DNA of 64,000 bases from Cupriavidus yeoncheonensis (GTDB taxonomy: Bacteria > Pseudomonadota > Gammaproteobacteria > Burkholderiales > Burkholderiaceae): the NCBI RefSeq assembly GCF_905397275.1, contig NZ_CAJPUY010000020.1, positions 62,001 through 126,000 of the forward strand, read 5' to 3'. The notes beneath the pieces were generated by a model. The model saw only the letters and a program-made list of their open reading frames with translations. It had not been told where the DNA came from and made no database searches. Of this stretch, positions 18,937 to 26,801 are shown in pieces. Each line of letters starts with the position of its first letter. Position 1 is the first letter of the stretch. The position numbers and the translations under genes are program-made.

Positions 18937-18951
18937 ATTAGTTGTGCTAAT
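18937..18951. promoter_or_regulatory. Dyad ATTAG-N5-CTAAT upstream of the aldo/keto reductase operon
   Basis: A 15-bp inverted repeat with T-N11-A geometry in an AT-rich patch 60 bases before the AKR start; a related CTAGCTAAT lies at 18911-18919. It is a plausible LysR-type operator but differs from the RTTYC-N7-GRAAY family. Confidence 0.35.
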
Positions 18952-18970
18952 TAGAGGAACAGTCATCGTG

Positions 18971-18998
18971 AAACAAAAAAGTCCCGCGAGCGCGGGAC
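18971..18998 (-). terminator. Intrinsic terminator of the cupin gene
   Basis: On the minus strand an 8-bp GC stem (GTCCCGCG/CGCGGGAC, loop about two to four bases) is followed at once by six T. It lies 69 bases past the cupin stop. The form is textbook. Confidence 0.75.
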
Positions 18999-19001
18999 AG
19001 G

Positions 19002-19027
19002 CCTTCGGTTCAGGCGTGAACCGAAGG
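19002..19027. repeat. Perfect 11-bp stem with 4-base loop
   Basis: CCTTCGGTTCA and TGAACCGAAGG flank GGCG. It lies just upstream (in minus-strand order) of the T-tailed terminator, between the cupin stop and that hairpin. It may assist termination or protect the 3' end of the transcript. Confidence 0.55.
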
Positions 19028-19066
19028 TGAGACACATATGGGTAGAGGGGCCTTCCCCCTGCGCAC

Positions 19067-19828
19067 TCACCAACCCGCGCGCTCCTCCTGCGGATACTGC
19101 AGCACCATCGCCTCCAGGCCATTCGCGCCGGCACGGATTTCGAACTTCTCCTCAGTCGGCTCCACCACCACCATGGACCACTGCGGCAGTTCTTCGTCAC
19201 CGTGGATAAGACTGCCGTTGCCGACGAAGAGGTAGTAGCCGCCTGCAGCGCGGGGATCGGGACCCTGCACCGACATGCCCTCGCCGAGCCGTACCACTTG
19301 CGCAGCCATGCCATCCGATTCGTCGGCGAACAGGGTTTCCCACGTCACTTCCTTGCGGGACTTCAGAACCGGTTCGGTAGAGAAGCGCACCGGCTCCGAC
19401 GTCAGGTGGCGCCGCTTGCTTTGCTCAAGCTTTTCGCGGTAGCCCGGCTTGTCCAGATAGATCGGCTCGGAATTTCCCGTGTACATACGCATCGCCACGA
19501 AAGAGAGGCCTTGGGGGCCAGCCACGATTGGGCCATAAGCGGTGTGGTGATCCTTGAACTGGACGGTAAGCGGCTGCAGCACCTGGCCGCGGTTGCCGAT
19601 CGTGCCCGATCCGGCGATGAACAGTTGAAACATCGTCACGCCGTGGAAGTGGGGGACGATGGTTTCGTTCGCATCCAACTCCGACATCGTGGCTTGCGGC
19701 CCCGACTGCCGCTCGGCTGAGGAACGCGGTCCGAAGAACACGGTGCCCCAATGCCTGTTACCGGTCCCCGGGGAAACCACAACATCCCGTTTTGCCAGGG
19801 CGTCGGCGCCACTTCGCGTGTAAATCAT
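19067..19828 (-). CDS. Cupin-domain protein
   Basis: A 253-residue protein with cupin features: IVPHFHGVTMFQLFIAGSGTIGNRG (metal-binding H-x-H region) and PLTVQFKDHHTAYGPI, with a second small-barrel half around SVQGPDPRAAGGYYLFVGNGSLIHG. No signal peptide. Cupins of this size include ring-cleaving dioxygenases, isomerases and ligand-binding proteins; nothing fixes which. Start: ATG at 19828 is spaced seven bases from AAGGAGA, whereas the ATG at 19834 is too close. Divergent from the acyl-CoA synthetase operon, with two copies of the repeated dyad between them, so it is probably co-regulated with that operon. Confidence 0.8.
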   Translation of the reverse strand: MIYTRSGADALAKRDVVVSPGTGNRHWGTVFFGPRSSAERQSGPQATMSELDANETIVPHFHGVTMFQLFIAGSGTIGNRGQVLQPLTVQFKDHHTAYGPIVAGPQGLSFVAMRMYTGNSEPIYLDKPGYREKLEQSKRRHLTSEPVRFSTEPVLKSRKEVTWETLFADESDGMAAQVVRLGEGMSVQGPDPRAAGGYYLFVGNGSLIHGDEELPQWSMVVVEPTEEKFEIRAGANGLEAMVLQYPQEERAGW

Positions 19829-19950
19829 GGTCATTTCTCCTTTGCGTCTGCCGCAGGTGGCGGAATAACTCCGCGCTGGTTTGCGGGTTGCGCAGAGCAG
19901 GCCGGCAACCCATGTCTGCATCGTAGCAGAAGTTTTGATGAATAGCATCA

Positions 19951-19967
19951 GTTTCGATGTATGGAAC
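19951..19967. promoter_or_regulatory. Dyad GTTTC-N7-GGAAC, putative operator (site 3)
   Basis: Full match to RTTYC-N7-GRAAY, midway between the divergent cupin and acyl-CoA synthetase genes (123 bp and 198 bp from the starts). Central bases are GATGTAT, close to the AGTGTAT of site 4 read on its other strand. Confidence 0.5.
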
Positions 19968-19988
19968 CAGAGTGACGCTGGCTTTGTG

Positions 19989-20005
19989 GTTCTGAAGAAT
20001 GAAAC
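19989..20005. promoter_or_regulatory. Dyad GTTCT-N7-GAAAC, weaker companion of site 3
   Basis: One mismatch in the left arm. Centre lies 38 bp from the centre of site 3, so the two could be bound cooperatively as in LysR-type recognition and activation sites. Confidence 0.35.
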
Positions 20006-20165
20006 CGATTCCGAAAATGTTGACTGTGCTGACGGGTGGGACTAAAGTCGGGGCTATCGGAGCCTGCACAGCGCCTGGCCCGCAGGGGCTGCTCGTCGCA
20101 GACGTTGTCGCGCATCAGTGCGCAGTTTTGTCCCGATGTGTCTCGGGAAGGGATCAACACTAGGT

Positions 20166-22316
20166 ATGAACAAATTCAGTCATCTATTCGAGCCTCGCGC
20201 TATTGCCGTGGTGGGCGTCTCCGACGATGTCGCGCGCCCGGGTTCGCAGGTTGTGCGGGCACTGCTCAAGAACGGCTACCGAGGCAGGATCTTTCCGGTT
20301 AATCCGAAGTACGAGCAGTTCGACGGCCTGAAGTGCTACGCGTCCGTTGCCGATATTGAGGATGACGTGGATCTGGTCGTCATCGGTGTCCCGGCCAAAG
20401 GTGTGCTGCCGGTGGTGGAGGCGGCAGCGGAGAAGGGTGTGCCGTTTGCGCTGATCCTCAGTGGCGGCTTCCGCGAAAGCGGCCCGGAAGGCGTGGAGCG
20501 CGAACGCCGGATGCTCGAGATCGCGCGAGGATCCGGCATGCGCATCGTAGGACCGAACTGCCTGGGCTTTGCAAACCTTCATGACAATGTCTATGCCGCC
20601 TTTGGCAGCATCACGCGCGAGCCGAAGCTCATGCCCGGTTCCGTTTCGCTGGTGACGCAAAGCGGCGGTTTCGGGTATAGCATCGCACTGGCTTGCGAGG
20701 CCGCCGGCATCGGTTTCCGGCACGTGATCGCGACTGGCAATGAAAGCGATATCGATACCGTCCAGTTGATTGATGCCCTGCTCGATGATGACGAGACCAA
20801 GATCATCCTTGCCTATATCGAAGGTACCCGGGACGGTCGGGCACTGCTCGACGTCGGGCAGCGTGCGATGGCCCGTGGCAAGCCGCTGCTGCTGTGGAAG
20901 GCAGGGGTGACCGAGCAGGGCGCGCGCGCCGCGGCGTCGCATACCGCCAGCATGACCAGCAGCTATGACTATTACTCTGCGGCTTTCAAGCAGAGCGGGA
21001 TCGTGGAGATCCGCGAGATTGACCAGGCGGTCGACTACCTGAAGGCGCTTGAAGGCGGCAAGTATCCGGCGGGCGGCGGAGTGGCGGTGATGGGGGTGTC
21101 CGGCGGCTCGGCAATCGTCTTTGCTGACGCCGGCGAGCCGGCGGGTCTGTCCCTGTGCGAGCTGACCGACAAGACCCAGGCAAGCCTTCAGACGGTTATC
21201 CCCAACATCGGGGCCGTCCATAATCCCATCGACCTGACCGCAGGCTACTTTTCCGCCAGCAATCGCGCCAATCTGGAAACGGCGGTACGTGCCACGCTGG
21301 CCGACCCCAATGTACATGCGGTGTGCGTGAACATCGCGACGACCGGCAAGGCGGGGAGCCTGGTGGCGGCAGAGGTGCTGGGGGAAATTGCCGGCTCGAC
21401 CGAAAAGCCCATCGTCGTCTTCTCATCGGCTCCGGCCAGCCAGGTCGGCGACGCGCTGGCGGTGTTCGCGAAGGCAAACATTCCCGTACTGCGGTCGCCG
21501 TCACGCGCGGCCGGCGCGCTGGCCATGCTGGCCAGCTACCGGCAGGCCCGCGCGCGTGTCGAACGCGCCGCTGCCGCTACGCAAAACGTGACGGCACCGC
21601 GCGAAGTGTTCCCGCGCAACGCCCAGGGCTCGTCGCTGTCCGAAGCCGAGGCCAAGGCGATTCTCGCGGCGGCTGGCATTCCCGTGTCCAGGGATGTGAT
21701 CGTCAGCGGTGTCGAAGAGGCTGCCGTCTTCGACAAGATGACCGCGCCGCTGGTGGTCAAGATCGTCTCGCCGGATATCGCGCACAAGACGGATGTGGGC
21801 GGTGTCAAGGTGGGCATCCGTACGCGCGCCGAGCTGGAGGCAGCAATTGCCGAGGTTCTGGACAATGCGCGCCAGAAGGCGCCGTCTGCCCGTATTTCCG
21901 GCGTGCTGGTGACGGAAATGATCCAGGGCGGTTTCGAACTGATTGCGGGCGTGGTCAACGACGAGGTCTTTGGGCCAGTCGTGGCCGTCGGTGCGGGCGG
22001 CATCTACGCCGAACTGCTTGGCGACACCACCTGCAGGCTGGCGCCGTTTGACGAAGTGACGGCACGCGAGATGCTCGATGAGCTGAAGTGCCGGCGTATC
22101 CTCGACGGCGTCCGGGGCAAGCCGGCGCTGGATGTCGATGCCGCGGCGCGCGCGCTCGCTGCGCTGTCGCGCTTTGCGTGGGAAGCACGCGACCAGGTGG
22201 GAGAAGTCGATATCAATCCCGTGTTCGTCCTGGCTGATGGCGTGGTGGCCGCCGACGCCGTCATCATTCCTAAGGCTCGCCCGGCAGTGCAGCCCGTCTC
22301 GGGAGAAAAATCATGA
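20166..22316 (+). CDS. Acyl-CoA synthetase, NDP-forming (acetate--CoA ligase family)
   Basis: A 716-residue fusion of both halves of an ADP-forming acyl-CoA ligase. Residues 1-130 are the CoA-binding domain (FEPRAIAVVGVSDDVARPGS), then a succinyl-CoA-synthetase-like flavodoxin domain with GPNCLGFAN, SLVTQSGGFG and the phospho-His loop around ASHTASMTSSYDYYSAAF. The C-terminal 220 residues are an ATP-grasp domain (SEAEAKAILAAAGIPV, VVKIVSPDIAHKTDVGGVKVGI, EMIQGGFELIAGVVNDEVFGPVVAVGAGG, VDINPVFV). It should activate a carboxylic acid to its CoA thioester, the entry step of this region. GGGAAGGGA precedes ATG. First gene of an operon of four with an ATGA overlap to the next; two dyads lie upstream. 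Confidence 0.92.
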   Translation: MNKFSHLFEPRAIAVVGVSDDVARPGSQVVRALLKNGYRGRIFPVNPKYEQFDGLKCYASVADIEDDVDLVVIGVPAKGVLPVVEAAAEKGVPFALILSGGFRESGPEGVERERRMLEIARGSGMRIVGPNCLGFANLHDNVYAAFGSITREPKLMPGSVSLVTQSGGFGYSIALACEAAGIGFRHVIATGNESDIDTVQLIDALLDDDETKIILAYIEGTRDGRALLDVGQRAMARGKPLLLWKAGVTEQGARAAASHTASMTSSYDYYSAAFKQSGIVEIREIDQAVDYLKALEGGKYPAGGGVAVMGVSGGSAIVFADAGEPAGLSLCELTDKTQASLQTVIPNIGAVHNPIDLTAGYFSASNRANLETAVRATLADPNVHAVCVNIATTGKAGSLVAAEVLGEIAGSTEKPIVVFSSAPASQVGDALAVFAKANIPVLRSPSRAAGALAMLASYRQARARVERAAAATQNVTAPREVFPRNAQGSSLSEAEAKAILAAAGIPVSRDVIVSGVEEAAVFDKMTAPLVVKIVSPDIAHKTDVGGVKVGIRTRAELEAAIAEVLDNARQKAPSARISGVLVTEMIQGGFELIAGVVNDEVFGPVVAVGAGGIYAELLGDTTCRLAPFDEVTAREMLDELKCRRILDGVRGKPALDVDAAARALAALSRFAWEARDQVGEVDINPVFVLADGVVAADAVIIPKARPAVQPVSGEKS

Positions 22317-23365
22317 CCGAAACAGTAATGGAGCTGCCGACCCACCCGGTCACGTTCGAGCCGGTCGGTCACACGCTGCCGGTGCGTGAGGGGGATACGA
22401 TCCTTGCGGCCGCGCTAAGCCACAATTTTCCGCTGCCGCATGGCTGCCGCACCGGCACCTGCGGTACCTGCAAGGCCCGGGTGCTGGAAGGTGAAGTGGA
22501 TCACGGCGATTCCGACGGCTGCGTGCTGTCGGCTGCCGAACGTGCTCAGGGCTATGCCCTGCTTTGCCAGGCCAAGCCGCGCTCCGCGCTGGCGATCGCC
22601 AGCAGCGTGGTGCGCGAAAACATGGACATCCCCATCGTGCGCCTGCCTTGCCGGGTGCAACAACTGGAGCGCCTGGCGCACGACGTCATGCGCATCCGCT
22701 TGCGCCTGCCCGCCAGGCAACGCCTGAAGTTCCTGCCAGGGCAGTACATCAATATCGTGATGCCGGGCGGTATCCGCCGCAGCCTGTCGATGGCCAACTC
22801 GCCGCAGGACGAGGAGTTGGTCGAACTGCACCTGCGCAACTACGGCGGGCCGTTCAGCACCCACGTCTTCAATGTGCTGAAGGAAAACGACCTGCTGCGC
22901 ATCGAAGGCCCGGTAGGCGCGTTTTTCGTCCGCGAGCAGAGCGCCAAGCCGATCATCTTCGTGGCCAGCGGCACGGGCTTCGCGCCGATCAAGGCAATGA
23001 TCGAGCATGAGGCCAGCAAAGGTAGTGGCCGTCCGATGAACCTGTACTGGGGGGGGCGCCGTCCTGCTGACCTCTACCTGGATGCGCTGGCGAAGACCTG
23101 GCAAGAGAAATATGGCGTCCGCTACGTGCCGGTGGTGTCCGAGGCCCGCGCCGAAGACGCCTGGCAGGGGCGCACTGGCTTTGTCCACCGCGCCGTGATG
23201 GAAGACCATCCTGATCTGTCTGGCCACCAGGTCTACGCGTGTGGCGCGCCGATCGTCGTGCAGTCGGCCCGCGATGATTTCATCAATGTATGCCGCCTGC
23301 CGGAGACCGAGTTCTTTGCCGACATCTTCGTGTCTGGCGGTAGCAAGGTCCGCGCGGCTGCTTAG
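22313..23365 (+). CDS. 2Fe-2S ferredoxin/FNR-type NAD(P)H reductase (CDP-6-deoxy-delta-3,4-glucoseen reductase-like)
   Basis: A 350-residue electron-transfer flavoprotein. N-terminal plant-type ferredoxin domain (LPHGCRTGTCGTCKARVLEG, then a Cys at ALLCQAKP). Next a flavin domain (PGQYINIVMPGGIRRSLSMANSP, R-x-x-S motif) and a nicotinamide domain (IIFVASGTGFAPIKAMIEHE, YWGGRRPADLYL, VYACGAPIVV). It moves electrons from NAD(P)H to a partner: an oxygenase, desaturase or deoxysugar enzyme. No oxygenase is encoded in the window, which leaves its partner open. ATG overlaps the synthetase stop (ATGA). Confidence 0.9.
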   Translation: MTETVMELPTHPVTFEPVGHTLPVREGDTILAAALSHNFPLPHGCRTGTCGTCKARVLEGEVDHGDSDGCVLSAAERAQGYALLCQAKPRSALAIASSVVRENMDIPIVRLPCRVQQLERLAHDVMRIRLRLPARQRLKFLPGQYINIVMPGGIRRSLSMANSPQDEELVELHLRNYGGPFSTHVFNVLKENDLLRIEGPVGAFFVREQSAKPIIFVASGTGFAPIKAMIEHEASKGSGRPMNLYWGGRRPADLYLDALAKTWQEKYGVRYVPVVSEARAEDAWQGRTGFVHRAVMEDHPDLSGHQVYACGAPIVVQSARDDFINVCRLPETEFFADIFVSGGSKVRAAA

Positions 23366-23391
23366 CAGAAGAAAATCAGGAGACAGCTTTC

Positions 23392-24135
23392 ATGAATACC
23401 ACGCAAGAGAATCTCGTCGTTGAACGTGCAGAAGACTTTCTGTGGATCACGATCAATCGTGCCGAGAAAGCGAACGCGATGACCGTCGCCATCATGGAGG
23501 GCATCACCGCAGCGATCCGGGATGGCGCGGGAGATCAGACGGTCAAGGCCGTGCTGCTGACGGCGGCGGGAGGCCGTGTGTTCAGTGGTGGCGCCGATGT
23601 GCGGGAGCAGCCCGAAGACGGCGACATGGCGCGTCAGCGCGAGCACCGGTCGCAAGCGCTGGCGGCATTGCAGGATGCCGTGATGGACAACCCGGTCCCG
23701 GTCATTGCCGTACTGAACGGCATCGCCAGCGGTGGTGGCGCCATGTTGGCGTTGCTGGCGGATGCCTGTGTCGCGGCGGAAACGGCTTCGCTGTCCTTGC
23801 CGGAAATCGATCTTGGCATTCCGACCTTTTCCGGCGCGAATATCCTCGAGGTCATCGGCGGACGTGCGCTGGCGCTGGACCTGATCCAGACGGGCAGGCG
23901 CATGCCGGCGCGCGAAGCGCTGACGCGGGGGCTGGTGGCGGCCGTGGTGCCAGCCGATGAACTGAAGCAGGCGGCAAGAGGACTGGCAGGAACGTTGGGC
24001 GCCAAGGAGCGACGCGTATTTGCCGACAACAAGCAATGGATCAACCGGGAACTGAAGGCGGCGCTGCTGGAAGCGCGTGCGCAGCATGCCCGGCACCGCA
24101 AGGCCGTCGCGGCGGCCGAAGCTGTGGCGCACTAA
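23392..24135 (+). CDS. Enoyl-CoA hydratase/isomerase-family protein (crotonase fold)
   Basis: A 247-residue crotonase-superfamily enzyme: ITINRAEKANAM near the N-terminus, RVFSGGADVREQPE (oxyanion hole), NGIASGGGAMLALLADACVA and ASLSLPEIDLGIP. By hand alignment to rat hydratase, the first catalytic Glu (in GGGCEL) is Met here while the second (in PEI) is kept. That pattern is commoner in isomerases or hydrolases of the fold than in true hydratases. AGGAGACAG precedes ATG. Third gene of the operon; a second crotonase follows 16 bases later. Confidence 0.87.
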   Translation: MNTTQENLVVERAEDFLWITINRAEKANAMTVAIMEGITAAIRDGAGDQTVKAVLLTAAGGRVFSGGADVREQPEDGDMARQREHRSQALAALQDAVMDNPVPVIAVLNGIASGGGAMLALLADACVAAETASLSLPEIDLGIPTFSGANILEVIGGRALALDLIQTGRRMPAREALTRGLVAAVVPADELKQAARGLAGTLGAKERRVFADNKQWINRELKAALLEARAQHARHRKAVAAAEAVAH

Positions 24136-24151
24136 CAATCAGGAGGGGAAA

Positions 24152-24937
24152 GTGGCAGACCTGGAGATTGAAACGATTGGCCGCGTGATGGTCGCGCGCC
24201 TGAATCGACCGGAGAAGAAGAACGCGTTGAGTGAGGAAATGCTCGAACTCCTGCGCGCGGCACTGAAGAGTGCGAACGAAGACCCGAGCATCGGCAGCTT
24301 TGTCATTACCGGCAGTGGGGACGCGTTCTGCTCGGGCGGCGATCTTGGCCGACGCGGATCGGAAGCCGACCCGACACCGCTGGAGCGCAAGCGGAGGCTC
24401 CAGAATGTCACCCATCAGGTTGCATTGGCGGTGGAAGAATTCGAGAAGCCGCTCATCGCCGCCGTGAACGGGGCCGCCGTGGGAGCGGGCATGGATCTTT
24501 CGCTCATGTGCGACCTGCGCTTTGCGGCGAGAACCGCGCGGTTTGCGGAGGCGTACATCCGTGTCGGCCTTCTGCCCGGCAACGGCGGCTGCTATTTCCT
24601 GCCGCGCCTGGTAGGTCCGGCCAAGGCGTTGGAGCTGCTTTGGACCGGCGATTTCGTGCCGGCGGAAGAGGCGCTGCGTATCGGGCTGGTCAACCGTGTT
24701 TGCAGCGCGGACGACCTGATGCAGGAGACGATCGCCTTTGCCCAGCGCCTGGCGGACGGACCGCCGATCCAGACACGCGATATCAAGAAGCTGATGTATC
24801 AATCGCAGCGCACCGACCTGCGCACGAGCCTGGAAACGGTGGCATCGCACATGGCAGTCGTGCAATCGACGCGGGACTACAAGGAGGCGATCCTGGCTTA
24901 CAAGGAGAAGCGCAAGCCCGTATTCGAAGGCCGCTGA
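24152..24937 (+). CDS. Enoyl-CoA hydratase/isomerase-family protein (second crotonase)
   Basis: A 261-residue crotonase enzyme: VARLNRPEKKNALSEEML, DAFCSGGDLGRRG, NGAAVGAGMDLSLMCDLRFA and ARFAEAYIRVGLLPGNGG. By hand alignment the two usual Glu positions are Asp (GMDL) and Tyr (AEAYI), so it is unlikely to be a plain hydratase. GTG at 24152 is taken as the start because CAGGAGGGG lies six to fourteen bases upstream; the longer in-frame reading from 24077 overlaps the previous gene. Last gene of the acyl-CoA synthetase operon. Confidence 0.87.
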   Translation: MADLEIETIGRVMVARLNRPEKKNALSEEMLELLRAALKSANEDPSIGSFVITGSGDAFCSGGDLGRRGSEADPTPLERKRRLQNVTHQVALAVEEFEKPLIAAVNGAAVGAGMDLSLMCDLRFAARTARFAEAYIRVGLLPGNGGCYFLPRLVGPAKALELLWTGDFVPAEEALRIGLVNRVCSADDLMQETIAFAQRLADGPPIQTRDIKKLMYQSQRTDLRTSLETVASHMAVVQSTRDYKEAILAYKEKRKPVFEGR

Positions 24938-25096
24938 GCCCCATGGCCTTTCGCTTATGCTGAGTGCTTTAAGGGTAACATTTTGAGGCGGGTGTAGCGT
25001 TGCGCCCCGCAGTGGATCACGGCGGTGGCATTGGGGCGCGTGTGGGGCATGGCGACCCCACTGCCGTGATGTACCATACAGGGTTTCTAAATATGG

Positions 25097-25849
25097 ATGG
25101 AATACCTCCAAATGATGCGCTCGGTGCAACGTATTCTTGCTGTATTCGAAAGCTTCACGGCCGAACGGAGCAGCCTGACGCTACAGGAGATTGCTGACCG
25201 CATCGAGCTGCCGAAGTCCACGACGTTCCGCATCGTCCAGAGCCTGGACCAGGCGGGCTACCTGGTCCGGCTTGAAGACCAGCAGTACTGCCTGTCGTTC
25301 CGCTTCACACGGCTCGCCGGCCTGGTGAAAAGCACGCTCGGGATCCGCGAGATTGCCCGTCCGATCCTGATCGAGTTGGCGGAAAAGACCAAGGAAACGA
25401 TCTCGCTGCATACCGTCAGCGGCCAGAACCGCATCTGCATCGACGCGGTGTCGACAGACGCCTCGCCGCTGCGCGCCGTGGTCCAGTCGGGCGAGCAGAT
25501 CCCGCTGCTCGTGGGATCCGGCTCCAAGGTGCTGATGGCGTATATGCCGAAGGATGAAGCCGCCCCCTTCGTCACCGCTGTTGCCAAGGCGACCAAGCGA
25601 ACCAAGGCCGACGTGCTGGCCGAATTCGAGAAAGTGCGCGAGCAAGGTTATTCGGTCTCGCATGGGGAACGCCTGCTGGGCATCTCGGCGATTTCGGCGC
25701 CCATCAAGGACGTACACGAAGAAGTGCACTATTGCCTGTCGCTTGGCGCACCGACCGTGCGCTTGCAGACTCGCGAAAAGGAACTCGTCAAGCAAGTGGT
25801 CAATGCCGCCGCCAATATCTCGCTGCAGTTCGGCGGCCGGCTGGAATAA
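25097..25849 (+). CDS. IclR-family transcriptional regulator
   Basis: A 250-residue IclR regulator. N-terminal winged helix-turn-helix (RILAVFESFTAERSSLTLQEIADRIELPKSTTFRIVQSLDQAGYL) and a GAF-like effector domain (ARPILIELAEKTKETISLHT, VGSGSKVLMAYMP, YSVSHGERLLGISAISAPI). These usually repress or activate catabolic operons in response to an acid or aromatic intermediate. An in-frame ATG at 25112 (MMRSVQ) is an alternative. A partial copy of the repeated dyad (GTTTC-N7-GGATG, 25083-25099) covers its start codon, and CCATA-N13-TATGG overlaps it, suggesting autoregulation. Confidence 0.92.
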   Translation: MEYLQMMRSVQRILAVFESFTAERSSLTLQEIADRIELPKSTTFRIVQSLDQAGYLVRLEDQQYCLSFRFTRLAGLVKSTLGIREIARPILIELAEKTKETISLHTVSGQNRICIDAVSTDASPLRAVVQSGEQIPLLVGSGSKVLMAYMPKDEAAPFVTAVAKATKRTKADVLAEFEKVREQGYSVSHGERLLGISAISAPIKDVHEEVHYCLSLGAPTVRLQTREKELVKQVVNAAANISLQFGGRLE

Positions 25850-25878
25850 CCTCAGCTTCGATCCATTGCCGCGGTAGT

Positions 25879-25903
25879 GCGTTTGCTGCGTACTGGCAAA
25901 CGC
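25879..25903. terminator. Stem-loop between convergent IclR and SDR genes
   Basis: GCGTTTGC pairs with GCAAACGC around nine bases, in the 125-bp gap where two genes converge. There is no T-run of note. A direct repeat GCGTACTGG overlaps the loop and right arm. Confidence 0.35.
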
Positions 25904-25974
25904 GTACTGGAAAAGGGGTAGGTGCGCGGGCACATGGTCTACCCCGAATCCTTCGCTCCTCGATCGCTAGTGCG

Positions 25975-26751
25975 TCAGAGCAGCGATCCCACCATCCCGC
26001 CTTCCACCGGAATCGTCGCGCCATTGACGAACCCCGCCTGCATCGAGGCCAGGAACGTCACCACGCCGGTCGTTTCCTGCTGGGTGCCGAGCCGGCCCAG
26101 CGGTGTGAGCTTCTTGCGAGCTGCGGTCTGTTCTGCCGAATAGGCAGCACCGTCACTGCGGTGCGAAGTGTCGATCAGCGCGGGAGCAACGCAGTTTACG
26201 GTAATGCCGCTGGCCCCAACCTCATTCGACAGGTGCTTCATATAGGCCGTCACGCCAGCCCGGAACACAGTTGACAGGCTGTGATGCGGCATCGGCTGCT
26301 TGACCGATGCGGACGTGATGGCGATGATTCGGCCCCATCCGCGGTCGAGCATCAGCGGGATGACATGGGTCACCACCTGGATGGTGCCCCACAACTGGTT
26401 CTCGTATGCCTCCTTCCAGCGCGCTTCGTCGTTTTCTTCAAGTGTGGCGCGGATGGGGTTGGGTGGACGTGCCGTGTTCAGGACGACAATGTCGGGGCCA
26501 CCGCCATTCTGCCGCAGCGTGGCGGCCAGCCGTTCCACATCGTCGCGCACCAGCATATTGCCGGGAACCGCGATGGCCTCTACGCCGTGCTGCGCTTCGA
26601 TTTCCTCCGTAACGGCTTGCAGCTTGTCGGCGGAGCGGGCGAACAGCACCACATTGACGCCTTCCGCTGCCAGTGCATGCGCAATGTTCCTGCCCATGCC
26701 GCCGCTGGAAGCAGTGATCAGCGCCGTCTTTCCTTTAATTCCGAGATCCAT
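25975..26751 (-). CDS. SDR-family protein with degenerate active site (BKR-like)
   Basis: A 258-residue Rossmann protein of the SDR superfamily: ITASSGGMGRNIAHALA in place of the usual TGxxxGxG, DIVVLNTARPP in place of NNAG, Ser kept in ITSASV. The YxxxK motif is missing: the aligned stretch SLSTVFRAGV gives S-x-x-x-R. The known BKR-like divergent SDR subgroup shows such losses, so this may be a real enzyme with altered chemistry or a non-catalytic binder. C-terminus is FVNGATIPVEGG. Last gene of the leftward thiolase operon, 50 bases after the lactonase. Confidence 0.85.
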   Translation of the reverse strand: MDLGIKGKTALITASSGGMGRNIAHALAAEGVNVVLFARSADKLQAVTEEIEAQHGVEAIAVPGNMLVRDDVERLAATLRQNGGGPDIVVLNTARPPNPIRATLEENDEARWKEAYENQLWGTIQVVTHVIPLMLDRGWGRIIAITSASVKQPMPHHSLSTVFRAGVTAYMKHLSNEVGASGITVNCVAPALIDTSHRSDGAAYSAEQTAARKKLTPLGRLGTQQETTGVVTFLASMQAGFVNGATIPVEGGMVGSLL

Positions 26752-26801
26752 TTTCTTTTGCTCACTAAGTAGGGTCGAGTCCTTGGCGACGATTGCCGAC
26801 C

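Larger units (their letters stand above)
19829..20165. promoter_or_regulatory. Divergent control region, cupin / acyl-CoA synthetase operon
   Basis: These 337 bases hold no gene. They carry two dyads of the RTTYC-N7-GRAAY type (19951 and 19989, separate entries) and a partial tandem copy (GTTTTGATGAATAGCATC, around 19932) that parallels the first. The sequence is AT-richer than its surroundings. Both divergent promoters probably lie here. Confidence 0.6.
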
